From Candidatus Methanoperedentaceae archaeon (lineage in GTDB: Archaea; Halobacteriota; Methanosarcinia; Methanosarcinales; Methanoperedenaceae), in contig DAHXMQ010000275.1 in the NCBI GenBank assembly GCA_027371625.1, forward strand, positions 1 through 10,817: 10,817 nt of DNA. The letters run 5' to 3'. Numbering within the stretch: the first letter of the stretch is position 1; each line of letters begins with the position of its first letter. Shown piece after piece: positions 1-7,702 of the stretch. The notes beneath the pieces were generated by a model that was given only the letters and a program-made list of their open reading frames with translations, was not told where the DNA came from and ran no database searches. Made by a program: the position numbers and the translations under genes.

Positions 1-1
1 C

Positions 2-1377
<1,376 letters not shown>

Positions 1378-1427
1378 ACAGTGTGAACAGTTGCGTAGAA
1401 TACGGACGCGGATGGTACGGATTGGCA

Positions 1428-1444
1428 CAGATAAAAAAAATCTG
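1428..1444 (-). terminator. T-rich terminator downstream of the PDO gene
   Basis: On the minus strand, just past the PDO stop codon, an eight-T run lies between the short arms CAGAT and ATCTG. A T-run after a gene is the usual archaeal termination signal. The arms may be incidental. No matching T-rich signal is seen for tgt on the plus strand. Confidence 0.45.
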
Positions 1445-1452
1445 GAAAATTA

Positions 1453-2115
1453 CTAAGAATACATCGGATTAAATCCTTTGCTGAGAGCGAGGTTTATCTG
1501 TTCGATAAATATCTCGGGCGGCTGCGCTCCGACGAAAGAGGTATCCTCGTTGATTACGATGTGCGGAGTGCTCATGATGCCATACCTCTGCACGAGGTGA
1601 GGGAATTCGGTCATCTCGATCACATCGGACTTTATGAACTCGCTCTCGATTGCGAATTGGTGCGCAATCCTTGCAGCCCTCGGACAGTAAGGGCATGTTG
1701 GTGTAACAAATACCTGTATATGTACAGGCTTTTTTATCTCTGCCAGCTTTTTCTTAATATTGTCTGCTAACGATGTTGTCCCCCTTGAAACATCCATAAT
1801 GTCTTCCGCTATCACCGCAAACTCATAGCCGGCAGGTACGCCGTAATACCTGATACCGAAATCCGATTTCCCGACAATTGCAATAGCGGGGATTTTTTTT
1901 ATGTCGTATTTTATGTCTTCATCGCCGTCCTTGACAAAGTCGTACACTTTTGTTTTTATTTTCGGAGAGAGCGTTTCAAGCTCAAGCACAAGTTCCTTTG
2001 CCTCCTTGCAGAACATGCATTCAAGTTCCTGCGTGAAAACGATGAGCTCCACATCTCCTGTTAGCTCTGCGAAGTGTTTTTTCAAATGCTCTTTTTCCTT
2101 ATCGGGAATTATCAT
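1453..2115 (-). CDS. Protein disulfide oxidoreductase with two thioredoxin/glutaredoxin folds
   Basis: This cytoplasmic thiol-disulfide oxidoreductase of 220 residues has the tandem thioredoxin-fold layout of archaeal PDO. The first fold (about residues 1-115) has active site C33-M-F-C36 and the cis-proline motif KIPAI near residue 76. The second (about 118-220) has C141-P-Y-C144 and the cis-proline in STPH (Pro184). Both CxxC sites are intact, and length matches the family (about 210-235). The family makes, breaks or shuffles protein disulfides, often receiving electrons from a thioredoxin reductase, but no reductase lies nearby. The start is supported by a GGGAG ribosome site about five bases upstream. 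It is divergent from topA across a 121-base gap and has no signal peptide. Assignment is firm; the physiological partner is unknown. Confidence 0.92.
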   Translation of the reverse strand: MIIPDKEKEHLKKHFAELTGDVELIVFTQELECMFCKEAKELVLELETLSPKIKTKVYDFVKDGDEDIKYDIKKIPAIAIVGKSDFGIRYYGVPAGYEFAVIAEDIMDVSRGTTSLADNIKKKLAEIKKPVHIQVFVTPTCPYCPRAARIAHQFAIESEFIKSDVIEMTEFPHLVQRYGIMSTPHIVINEDTSFVGAQPPEIFIEQINLALSKGFNPMYS

Positions 2116-2180
2116 AAAATCTCCCTGATATACTTAATGGCAGTATTAATTCAAAATTCTTTGGGTGAAGTAACCCTCAT

Positions 2181-2203
2181 ATCGACCAAATCTATTTAAG
2201 TAA
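2181..2203 (+). promoter_or_regulatory. Putative archaeal promoter (BRE/TATA) of topA
   Basis: An A-rich BRE-like stretch is followed by the TATA-like CTATTTAAG at about 2193-2200. A start of transcription some 25 bases on would give a leader of about 15 bases containing GAGG (2229-2232) just before the ATG at 2237. This is by inspection only. Confidence 0.45.
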
Positions 2204-2236
2204 GTTATAGTCTAATCCAGACGACTCTGAGGATAC

Positions 2237-4270
2237 ATGCATTTAATCATAACAGAAAAGCACGACACAGCAAAAAGAATTGCGGCTATACTATCTGAAA
2301 AAAAGCCCCAAAGGGAGAGGGTCAATGGTGTGGACACGTACAAGTTCGACGGCAAAACCGTTGTCGGTCTTTCAGGGCATATAGTGGAAGTGGATTTTCC
2401 GCAGGACTATAATAACTGGCAGAAAACGGATTTAAAAGAATTAGTCCACGCCGAAGTCCAGACAAAGCCCACACATGCGAATATCTTCACTGCGCTGCGG
2501 AAACTCGGAAAGGAAGCAGAACACCTGACAATAGCCACAGACTATGACCGCGAAGGCGAATTAATCGGCGTGGAAGCGCTGAATGTGATAAAAAAGGTAA
2601 ACACGGAGGTTTCTTCCGACCGCGTGCACTACAGCACCATAACACCGGCGGAGATAAAGAAAGCCTTTTCCAATCCAACGAAAATTGATTTTAATCTGGC
2701 AGCAGCAGGAGAATCGCGGCAGGTAATAGACCTTGTATGGGGAGCTGTTCTCACGAGATTTGTCTCCTTAAGCTCAGGACGCCTCGGTGATAAGTTCCTC
2801 TCCGTAGGAAGAGTGCAGTCGCCTACTCTTGCCATAATAGTGAACCGTGAGAAAGAACGTGAAGCGTTCGTGCCAGTGCCTTACTGGGAGCTCTTTGCAA
2901 CGCTTGCCAATGGCAGCGAATTTGAAGCCCAGCACAAAAAAGGACGTTTTCTGGATAAAGCCGAGGCAGAGAAGATAAAGGCAAAACTTGGAAAAACAGG
3001 TACAGTGAAAAGCATAACACTTGGAAAGCGAAGCGAAAAGCCCCCCACTCCATTCAATACCACAGAATTCCTGAGAGCCGCAAGCGCAATCGGCGTCTCT
3101 GCAGCGAATGCCATGCGGATAGCAGAATACCTCTATGTCAACGGGTTCATCTCATACCCTCGTACCGATAATACCGTTTATCCACAGGCTCTCGATACCA
3201 GAGGCATCCTGACCTCATTTTTAAGCACGGAATTCAAGGAATACGCGCAGAAGCTCCTCGCAGGAAAACTTGTTCCAACGAGAGGCAAAAAAGAGACCAC
3301 AGACCACCCGCCTATCCATCCTGCGACACCGGCAAAGAGAAGCGAGCTAAAGGAGGATGAATGGAAGATATACGAACTTGTGACAAGGCGGTTTTTTGCA
3401 ACGTTTGCCAACGAGACGACATGGGAAACCATATCTGTTACGGTTGATATAAGCGGGGAGGATTTCGGGGCAAACGGGGCAAGGCTTGTAGAACCGGGCT
3501 GGAGATGGTATTATTCCTACAACATGCCCGAAGACAGGATACTGCCGCAGCTAAAAGAAGGGCAGCTTCTCAACGTAAAGAATGTGAATCTCGTAGGGAA
3601 GGAGACGCAGCCCCCTTCAAGATACGGGCAGGGGCATCTGATAAAAATGATGGAAGACCTGGGGCTCGGAACAAAATCCACGCGCCATGAAATAATATCC
3701 AAGCTGTATTCGAGAGCCTATGTGCACGGCAATCCCCTTGCGCCCACCAAGACTGCATACGCCGTGATAGAAGCGCTTGAGAAGTATGCGAACACCATCA
3801 CAAAACCTGAGATGACGGGAAAACTCGAACACGACATGGATGAGATATCCGAAGGCAAGCTTACCGAGGATTACGTGATTAAGGAATCAAGAGAGATGCT
3901 CGACGGGATATTCAGGGATATGTCAAAGAATAAAGAGCTCATAACCGAATCCCTGAGAAACGGGTTATACGAAGACCGGATTATAGGTACGTGCCAGAAA
4001 TGTTCTTCAGACCTTATAATACGAAAATCCAGAAAAGGCTCACGATTTATTGGATGCTCTGCTTACCCGAAATGTGACTTCACCCTTCCTTTGCCCAGAG
4101 GAGGTCAGATTGTGGTGACGGATAAGCAGTGCAAGGAGCATGGGCTTTATTTTATCAGGATAATAAACAAAGGGAAGCGACCATGGGATGTGGGATGCCC
4201 GCACTGCAATTTCATCGAGTGGCAGAAAAAACTTGAAGAAGAGAAAGGGACAGGGGACAATAAATCATAG
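2237..4270 (+). CDS. topA: DNA topoisomerase I (type IA), archaeal
   Basis: This type IA topoisomerase relaxes negative supercoils by transient single-strand cleavage through a 5'-phosphotyrosine. The N-terminal Toprim domain begins MHLIITEKHDTAKRIA and carries the metal-binding motif DYDREGE (residues 102-108). The cleavage domain has SVGRVQSPTLAI, and the catalytic tyrosine is in ISYPRTDN (Tyr307). GQGHLIKMMEDLGLGTKSTRH follows, typical of the family's domain II/IV region. The C-terminus has a four-cysteine ribbon (C586, C589, C607, C613) and a second possible metal site (C632, H635, C654, C657). At 677 residues it is a normal archaeal length. The wording VVGLSGHIVEVDFP is typical of archaeal rather than bacterial TopA, so this gene is the best taxonomic marker in the window. 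A GAGG ribosome site precedes the ATG. Confidence 0.97.
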   Translation: MHLIITEKHDTAKRIAAILSEKKPQRERVNGVDTYKFDGKTVVGLSGHIVEVDFPQDYNNWQKTDLKELVHAEVQTKPTHANIFTALRKLGKEAEHLTIATDYDREGELIGVEALNVIKKVNTEVSSDRVHYSTITPAEIKKAFSNPTKIDFNLAAAGESRQVIDLVWGAVLTRFVSLSSGRLGDKFLSVGRVQSPTLAIIVNREKEREAFVPVPYWELFATLANGSEFEAQHKKGRFLDKAEAEKIKAKLGKTGTVKSITLGKRSEKPPTPFNTTEFLRAASAIGVSAANAMRIAEYLYVNGFISYPRTDNTVYPQALDTRGILTSFLSTEFKEYAQKLLAGKLVPTRGKKETTDHPPIHPATPAKRSELKEDEWKIYELVTRRFFATFANETTWETISVTVDISGEDFGANGARLVEPGWRWYYSYNMPEDRILPQLKEGQLLNVKNVNLVGKETQPPSRYGQGHLIKMMEDLGLGTKSTRHEIISKLYSRAYVHGNPLAPTKTAYAVIEALEKYANTITKPEMTGKLEHDMDEISEGKLTEDYVIKESREMLDGIFRDMSKNKELITESLRNGLYEDRIIGTCQKCSSDLIIRKSRKGSRFIGCSAYPKCDFTLPLPRGGQIVVTDKQCKEHGLYFIRIINKGKRPWDVGCPHCNFIEWQKKLEEEKGTGDNKS

Positions 4271-4290
4271 CCATATTTATGGTATAATAA
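4271..4290 (+). promoter_or_regulatory. Palindrome and TATA box before the VTT-domain gene; likely leaderless transcript
   Basis: Immediately after the topA stop is CCATA-TT-TATGG, a perfect short palindrome, followed by the TATA-like TATAATAA (4283-4290). The usual 25-base spacing puts the transcript start at about 4309, exactly on the next ATG. That ATG has no Shine-Dalgarno sequence, so a leaderless mRNA is likely. Confidence 0.4.
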
Positions 4291-4308
4291 AGCAGAATTA
4301 GCCGCAGA

Positions 4309-4770
4309 ATGGTATTTAGATTATTCATAGCCTATGGCTTGATAGGTCTTTTTGGAATAAGCATTGTTTCTTCCATCATCCCGATACCGACAGAGCTTGC
4401 CATATGGGCATTACTTCGAAAGGGGGGAAATCCTGAAACAATAGCAATCACATTGATAGTCGGCTCGATAATAGGTGCATCGCTGGGTTATCTCGTTGGG
4501 AAATATGGGCTTCAGAAACTGATGCCTTTCCATAAGGAGGAAAGAGAAAAAGAGGTGCACGCTCATTTCCGTAAATACGGTGCTGCGTTGCTTCTCGTTT
4601 CTCCCTGGATTCCTCTTGTTGGCGACCTCGCACCTATGGTGGCGGGAATAGAGAACTATGAAGCGAAGAAATTCTTGATTGTGATTTCAGTGGCAAAGAT
4701 TTTCAAGAGCGCCGCGGTTGTTTATTTATTGATGAAGGGGATTCACTGGTGGTCACTGTTTATAAAATAG
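4309..4770 (+). CDS. Small VTT/DedA-family (YqaA-like) membrane protein
   Basis: This 153-residue integral membrane protein fits the short VTT (SNARE-associated/DedA, YqaA-like) family, some members of which move or flip lipids. Visible features are a first hydrophobic stretch at about residues 5-25 running into IPIPTELAIWALL, the reentrant P-x-P-x-E signature. A glycine-rich helix follows (IIGASLGYLVGKYG, about 50-67), then an amphipathic charged loop, then FRKYGAALLLVSPWIPLVGDLAPMVAG. The last is the family's F-x-K-Y-G ... P ... AG region, here with SPW where DedA proteins usually have an arginine. A final helix spans about 121-143. The C-terminus is short. It follows topA by 38 bases but seems to have its own promoter. 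The substrate is unknown. Confidence 0.75.
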   Translation: MVFRLFIAYGLIGLFGISIVSSIIPIPTELAIWALLRKGGNPETIAITLIVGSIIGASLGYLVGKYGLQKLMPFHKEEREKEVHAHFRKYGAALLLVSPWIPLVGDLAPMVAGIENYEAKKFLIVISVAKIFKSAAVVYLLMKGIHWWSLFIK

Positions 4771-4803
4771 ATCTCAACGAAATTCAGGATTACTCTTTGA
4801 TGT

Positions 4804-4940
4804 AGAGAAGGTGAGCATAAAGGAGTGTAAAAGTCTAATCGGATAGGAGAGTACTTTAATGTACCTTTATACTCACCGTCAAATACTAATCCGCAGGGAT
4901 GACCATATATATGAGGCATGGTTACAATTTTAAAGAATCG
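4804..4940 (+). repeat. Direct repeat copy 1 (about 138 bp, partner at 6413-6551)
   Basis: This intergenic block aligns end to end with 6413-6551 in the same orientation, about 84% identical by hand alignment with a few single-base gaps. Shared blocks include GTGTAAAAGTCTAA, ACCTTTAT, CTCACC, TCAAATACT and GATGACCATATATAT. The left half forms a long hairpin; the right half carries an AT-rich TATA-like core and ends near AAAGAA. Similarity stops abruptly on both sides, indicating a discrete mobile or dispersed element or a duplication. Read on the minus strand, it contains a peptide reminiscent of the end of a tyrosine recombinase. Confidence 0.85.
4810..4877. other. Long imperfect hairpin in repeat copy 1
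   Basis: GGTGAGCATAAAGG (4810-4823) pairs with CCTTTATACTCACC (4864-4877) at 13 of 14 positions. Pairing continues inward with mismatches and one bulge (AAAAGTCT against AGTACTTT) to an apical loop around 4837-4849. The structure is symmetric enough to form from either strand, so strand and function (RNA element, recombination site, terminator) cannot be told from sequence. Confidence 0.75.
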
Positions 4941-5024
4941 ATTGTACAGCATAGAATAATACTGATGATAAAAATTAAGAAAGGCTTATGTCTGATAAAT
5001 TAGCAATAACTTCGGCGAAAGAAT

Positions 5025-5291
5025 ATGTTAGAGCTAATAACCATTGTTTTTATCCGCTTTATCGTGAGTTTTATTCTGCTTTCCATTGCTGTGCGATCCT
5101 TTTTGATAACAAAGAGCTCTGCCATGTTCTACATAAGTGTTGGTTTTGCTTTAATTACCTTCGGAGATATGTTCTCTGACATTTATTTTTTCGGTAATGT
5201 GTATATGGACAGGCTATTTTCTGATCTTTTTGACCTGTTCGGGCTGACTTCAATTATGGTGGCGATAATACAGTTAAAAATTAATGGCTGA
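5025..5291 (+). CDS. Small three-helix membrane protein, unknown function
   Basis: This 88-residue hydrophobic protein has three likely transmembrane segments: about residues 3-28 (FIRFIVSFILLSIAVRSFLI), 33-56 (FYISVGFALITFGDMFSDI) and 65-86 (LFDLFGLTSIMVAIIQL). Polar residues GD and D lie within or at the end of helix two. The ATG at 5025 is the first start after an in-frame stop at 5007; the ribosome site is weak. It sits 94 bases ahead of a winged-helix regulator. Small multi-helix membrane proteins beside winged-helix regulators are a recurrent archaeal arrangement, so it may be a membrane partner in sensing, but nothing here proves that. It lies inside the repeat-bracketed segment. The coding call rests on the coherent hydrophobic pattern. 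Confidence 0.65.
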   Translation: MLELITIVFIRFIVSFILLSIAVRSFLITKSSAMFYISVGFALITFGDMFSDIYFFGNVYMDRLFSDLFDLFGLTSIMVAIIQLKING

Positions 5292-5335
5292 ATTATCACG
5301 ATTAAGCATTGGTTATCAATTCGTGTAGCCATCGC

Positions 5336-5343
5336 TATATTTA
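5336..5343 (+). promoter_or_regulatory. TATA box of the winged-helix regulator gene
   Basis: TATATTTA lies about 25 bases before the centre of the palindrome at 5362-5376, so transcription would begin within that palindrome. Confidence 0.45.
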
Positions 5344-5361
5344 TGATACAAAAATGGTCTA

Positions 5362-5376
5362 TATCCTATTAGGATA
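5362..5376. promoter_or_regulatory. Near-perfect palindrome, likely operator at regulator start
   Basis: TATCCTA-T-TAGGATA is a perfect 7-base inverted repeat around one central base, nine bases before the ATG of the winged-helix gene. Its position over the predicted transcription start suggests autorepression. AGGA directly downstream (5376-5379) doubles as the ribosome site. Confidence 0.6.
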
Positions 5377-5385
5377 GGATGTGAG

Positions 5386-5817
5386 ATGCAGACACGAGCA
5401 AATAAGAGTGAAGACTTCATCGAATTTCTGGCAGATGAATGTTCCGGGGCAATAATAGTAGCGACCTCAAGAAAGGAATGCTCAGCCATGCAGTTGAGCC
5501 GTGAGCTAAGTATGCCAATTTCAACCGTGTACAAGAAGTTAAAGCTTCTTGAGGACGCTGAGATTATACAGAATGTTAAAACGCTTATAGATCGCGCTGG
5601 CAACCAGGAGAAATATTATCGCTGTATTGTACGTGATGCCGTAGTGAAGTTCCATGAAGGCGAGATTTCAATAAGCATCGAGAAGGCGGACTATAAAAAT
5701 GATTTTGTAACGCTCTGGAAAAATCTCGCCAATCCGAAAGGGAAAAGGAGCGTTAATAGGGCTGAAATCAATGCTGAATTAGACACCTCTATTTTCAGCC
5801 AAGGTACCTCTTTGTAA
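5386..5817 (+). CDS. Winged helix-turn-helix transcriptional regulator
   Basis: This 143-residue regulator has its DNA-binding domain at about residues 8-85. A helix with SAMQLSRELSMPISTVYKKL is the helix-turn-helix, with recognition helix STVYKKLKLLEDAEII. A wing then reads VKTLIDRAGNQEKYYRC. The remainder (about 86-143) is charged, with a likely flexible tail and no metal-binding cysteine cluster. The fold resembles ArsR/TrmB-type archaeal regulators; the effector is unknown. The start is supported by AGGA six bases upstream and a TATA box at 5336. The palindrome just upstream suggests it represses itself and perhaps its membrane-protein neighbours. A hairpin and T-run at its end close the transcript. 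Confidence 0.8.
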   Translation: MQTRANKSEDFIEFLADECSGAIIVATSRKECSAMQLSRELSMPISTVYKKLKLLEDAEIIQNVKTLIDRAGNQEKYYRCIVRDAVVKFHEGEISISIEKADYKNDFVTLWKNLANPKGKRSVNRAEINAELDTSIFSQGTSL

Positions 5818-5846
5818 CATACAGAGAGAGGGGGGTTCTTTTTTAT
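5808..5846 (+). terminator. Hairpin plus T-run after the regulator gene, overlapping the next promoter
   Basis: CTCTTTGT (5808-5815) pairs with ACAGAGAG (5821-5828) around a 5-base loop, followed by a G-run and then TTCTTTTTTATAT. It resembles an intrinsic terminator. The TTTTATAT at 5841-5848 may also act as the TATA box of the next gene. Confidence 0.55.
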
Positions 5847-5875
5847 ATCCGTTGTCTGAAAACGCTGTAGAAAGC

Positions 5876-6355
5876 ATGTCAAAAAATGCACCAGTTTTCA
5901 TACCAGATCGCTCCTTGCTGTCGATAAAGTACCTCATGAGTACAGCAACCCTCCAGCGTTTTTTATTTTTGCTATCGTTTTTGACATACGGGGTCGGGGA
6001 CGGTGTAACCGCAGCTTATATGATTGAAAAAACAGGCGTAATGAGTGAAGCAAATCCGCTTGTGCAGTTTGTTTATGCCTTTTCTGGTGCGCAGGGTGTT
6101 ATCGCCTTTAAAATATGGTTTGCGTTCATAATATTGTTACTGGTGTGGATGGTTTCCAGACGATCAAATACATACTGGACAATCAATGGTTTTCTGGCTG
6201 CACTTTGTGTGGGCGGTATTATGGCAATGAGGACAAATCTGATGGCAGCCTACGGGATGACGCCTCCGTCGCCTGAATCGGTTATAATGGCTTTCCTTAT
6301 TCTGACAATTTTATTTGTGATAATCGGCGACATGGTTGATAACAACAGGAGTTAA
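5876..6355 (+). CDS. DUF5658-like four-helix membrane protein
   Basis: This integral membrane protein has about 159 residues from the ATG at 5876. An upstream in-frame TTG at 5852 would add eight residues, but the ATG fits the TATA-like TTTTATAT at 5841-5848 better. Another ATG at 5936 is possible. Four hydrophobic segments are visible: LFLLSFLTYGVGDGVTAAYM, then GVIAFKIWFAFIILLLVWMV, then WTINGFLAALCVGGIMAM, and finally VIMAFLILTILFVIIGDMV. The pattern D-x-x-T-A-x-x-x-x (D in GDG), then E-A-N-P-L, then a lysine at the head of the next helix, recalls the DUF5658 family, whose function is not established. A long polar N-terminus precedes helix one. It is the last gene between the two direct repeats. 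Confidence 0.7.
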   Translation: MSKNAPVFIPDRSLLSIKYLMSTATLQRFLFLLSFLTYGVGDGVTAAYMIEKTGVMSEANPLVQFVYAFSGAQGVIAFKIWFAFIILLLVWMVSRRSNTYWTINGFLAALCVGGIMAMRTNLMAAYGMTPPSPESVIMAFLILTILFVIIGDMVDNNRS

Positions 6356-6412
6356 ATATACATAGCCTTAAAAAAATTTTCATATTCAATCTTCTTTTCG
6401 AAGTTACCACGC

Positions 6413-6551
6413 AGAGAAGGCGCGGATAAAGGGTGTAAAAGTCTAAACGGATTAGGATAGTACTTAAATGCACCTTTATCCACTCACCTTCAAATACTGA
6501 TTCGTACAGATGACCATATATATTAGACATGGATACAATTCTAAAGAACCG
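6413..6551 (+). repeat. Direct repeat copy 2 (about 139 bp, partner at 4804-4940)
   Basis: Same-orientation copy of 4804-4940, offset by 1,609 bases, about 84% identical. The start AGAGAAGG and the end AAAGAA-CCG/TCG mark the same boundaries in both copies. It lies 57 bases after the DUF5658-like gene and abuts the stop codon (6558) of a decayed minus-strand gene. Together with copy 1 it brackets three small genes. Confidence 0.85.
6416..6491. other. Long imperfect hairpin in repeat copy 2
   Basis: GAAGG (6416-6420) pairs with CCTTC (6487-6491), then after an internal loop GGATAAAGG (6424-6432) pairs with CCTTTATCC (6473-6481). Further pairing of AAGTCT with AGTACTT leads to an apical loop containing GGATTAGGA. 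A C-A mismatch in copy 1 corresponds to a G-C pair here, so pairing is kept although the arm sequences differ. Confidence 0.7.
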
Positions 6552-6557
6552 TGTAGC

Positions 6558-6868
6558 TCACCTCCCCAGCATGTGCAAATACTCAACGAGCGATGACAAA
6601 TAGCTATCCGACCACCAGATGTAAACGGCGCGCGAGCCCTCGTCCATCAGAATCGATGTGCAGGTGTATCCCTGTTGCGGGGACACGGCATTAATTCCAC
6701 CACTTCCGATCGTCACTTGAAAAACTGGTTCACTCCCGAATCCCTCGATATCGTACTGCTGCTCGGCATACCTTTGAAGTAATAGAAGGAGAATGCGCTC
6801 AGGAACACTATCAAAAGAATGGCAACAATGACCTTCTTCAACGAGACGGCAGCTATGGACTCAGGCAT
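6558..6868 (-). pseudogene. Frameshifted membrane-anchored or secreted protein, unknown family
   Basis: Two adjoining minus-strand frames look like one broken gene. The first, 6713-6868, starts MPESIAAVSLKK and runs into a strong hydrophobic helix (VIVAILLIVFLSAFSFYYF), like an N-terminal anchor or signal, then turns into low-information sequence and stops. The second frame continues from about 6770 down to the stop at 6558 with a protein-like stretch: YAEQQYDIEGFGSEPVFQV, then GYTCTSILMDEGSRAVYIWW, ending SLVEYLHMLGR. A single frameshift near the codons for YYFKG would join them into about 100 residues. I do not recognise the family. Either the gene has decayed or the read has an indel. It lies between the nitroreductase stump and repeat copy 2. 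Confidence 0.5.
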
Positions 6869-6882
6869 GGCAATTATCAGCT

Positions 6883-7011
6883 TTAGCGTGATTCCTTACC
6901 GCATCCACAACACTTTCTGATAGTCTCCCCAGGCAGCGGCGTATCAAGATATTCCCTGACACTGCGCCTGGTTTTTATGTTGACTATCACAGGATTTTCA
7001 TCTGCTTTCAT
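6883..7011 (-). pseudogene. Truncated nitroreductase-family gene (N-terminal stump)
   Basis: A 42-codon frame begins MKADENPVIVNIKTRRSVRE and continues YLDTPLPGETIRK, the FMN-phosphate-binding N-terminal signature (x-RRSVR-x-Y/F) of nitroreductases. It then runs into unrelated residues and stops. A neighbouring frame reads SVVDAVRNHAKADN, which would continue the family helix after a frameshift, but it also stops (TGA at 6861-6863). Full nitroreductases have roughly 170-220 residues, so more than three quarters is missing. Its ATG overlaps the stop codon of the iron-sulfur flavoprotein (ATGA), so the intact ancestor was in that operon. Probably non-functional. Confidence 0.75.
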
Positions 7012-7643
7012 TTTCCCTCCTCAATCCTGCCTGCAACTTCTGCCACGCGCAAGCCCACATGCCGCGCCATCGCAATTCCTATTTCGTCGCTCTTGACATC
7101 GCCCTTCGTTCCAGCTTTGGCACTTCCACCCATGCCGTAGTTATTCCCCACCACGATCATATTCTGCAGAAGCATCCACTGGAGCATGGAATTTATGGCG
7201 AAAAGCTGCCCTCCGTCCCGACCTCCCCCGACTGCTATGGCGCCACCGACCTTGTTTTTCAAAAGGAACTCAGGCCCGCCGGGAACACCTGGTCTGTCCT
7301 GAGGTGTGCCCTTTGCATACCGCAGTATAATGCTCCTGTCAAAAAGAGCCTTGAGCTGCGCTGTCACTGAAAGGAAATACACAGGTGAGCCGAGGATTAT
7401 TCCATCCGCTCCCTTCATAGCCTCATAAATACGTGGCACGTCGTCGTCCTTTATGGAGCATATTCCTTTCGAGCTCTCGGTGCGGCAGGTACCGCAGCCT
7501 GTGCATGGTTTGATTTTCTTGCCGGCGAGAGCAATAAACTCGGTTTCTGCACCCATTTCAGAAGCAGCCTTCAGGGCTTCATGTACAAGTATGTCGGTAT
7601 TGCCCTTTGCCCTCGGGCTTCCCGATATTCCTATTATTTTCAT
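7008..7643 (-). CDS. Iron-sulfur flavoprotein (NADPH-dependent FMN reductase-like fold)
   Basis: This 211-residue flavodoxin-fold protein begins MKIIGISGSPRAKGNTDIL, the FMN-phosphate loop (GSPR-x-x-GNT) of the Isf/FMN-reductase family. A compact cysteine cluster C47-x2-C50-x2-C53-x8-C62 follows, which in methanogen Isf proteins ligates a [4Fe-4S] cluster. GADGIILGSPVYFLSVTAQLKALFDR (split near residue 85) is the second FMN-contacting segment, and AVGGGRDGGQ the third. Such proteins transfer electrons and have been linked to oxidative-stress defence in methanogens. I chose the ATG at 7643 because GGAGAG lies just upstream and the fold begins there; the frame is open to 7850 but that would overlap the divergent gene. 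Its stop overlaps the nitroreductase stump by four bases. Confidence 0.9.
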   Translation of the reverse strand: MKIIGISGSPRAKGNTDILVHEALKAASEMGAETEFIALAGKKIKPCTGCGTCRTESSKGICSIKDDDVPRIYEAMKGADGIILGSPVYFLSVTAQLKALFDRSIILRYAKGTPQDRPGVPGGPEFLLKNKVGGAIAVGGGRDGGQLFAINSMLQWMLLQNMIVVGNNYGMGGSAKAGTKGDVKSDEIGIAMARHVGLRVAEVAGRIEEGK

Positions 7644-7689
7644 AATCTCTCCTTTACGATAAATTCTTATATTGAATTGACTAATACCA

Positions 7690-7697
7690 TATAAAAG
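7690..7697 (-). promoter_or_regulatory. TATA-like box for the iron-sulfur flavoprotein
   Basis: On the minus strand this reads CTTTTATA. About 25 bases further on, transcription would start near 7668, leaving a leader with GGAG before the ATG at 7643. It lies back to back with the plus-strand TATA box of the methyltransferase. Confidence 0.4.
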
Positions 7698-7702
7698 GTA
7701 AA

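Noticed and set aside
4810..4877. tRNA or other known small RNA
   Set aside because: The fold is a single long hairpin, without cloverleaf, T-loop or acceptor CCA features.
4743..4952. Minus-strand 69-residue frame over repeat copy 1 as an independent small protein
   Set aside because: The equivalent frame in repeat copy 2 shifts within the hairpin, and the reading extends into the VTT gene; better treated as a remnant within a repeat.
4988..5179. 63-residue plus-strand frame starting MSDKLAITSAKEYVR
   Set aside because: It overlaps the more convincing three-helix membrane protein in another frame and has no recognisable pattern.
4804..6551. CRISPR-like repeat array
   Set aside because: Only two copies, about 1.6 kb apart, 138 bp long and diverged; no regular spacers or cas genes.
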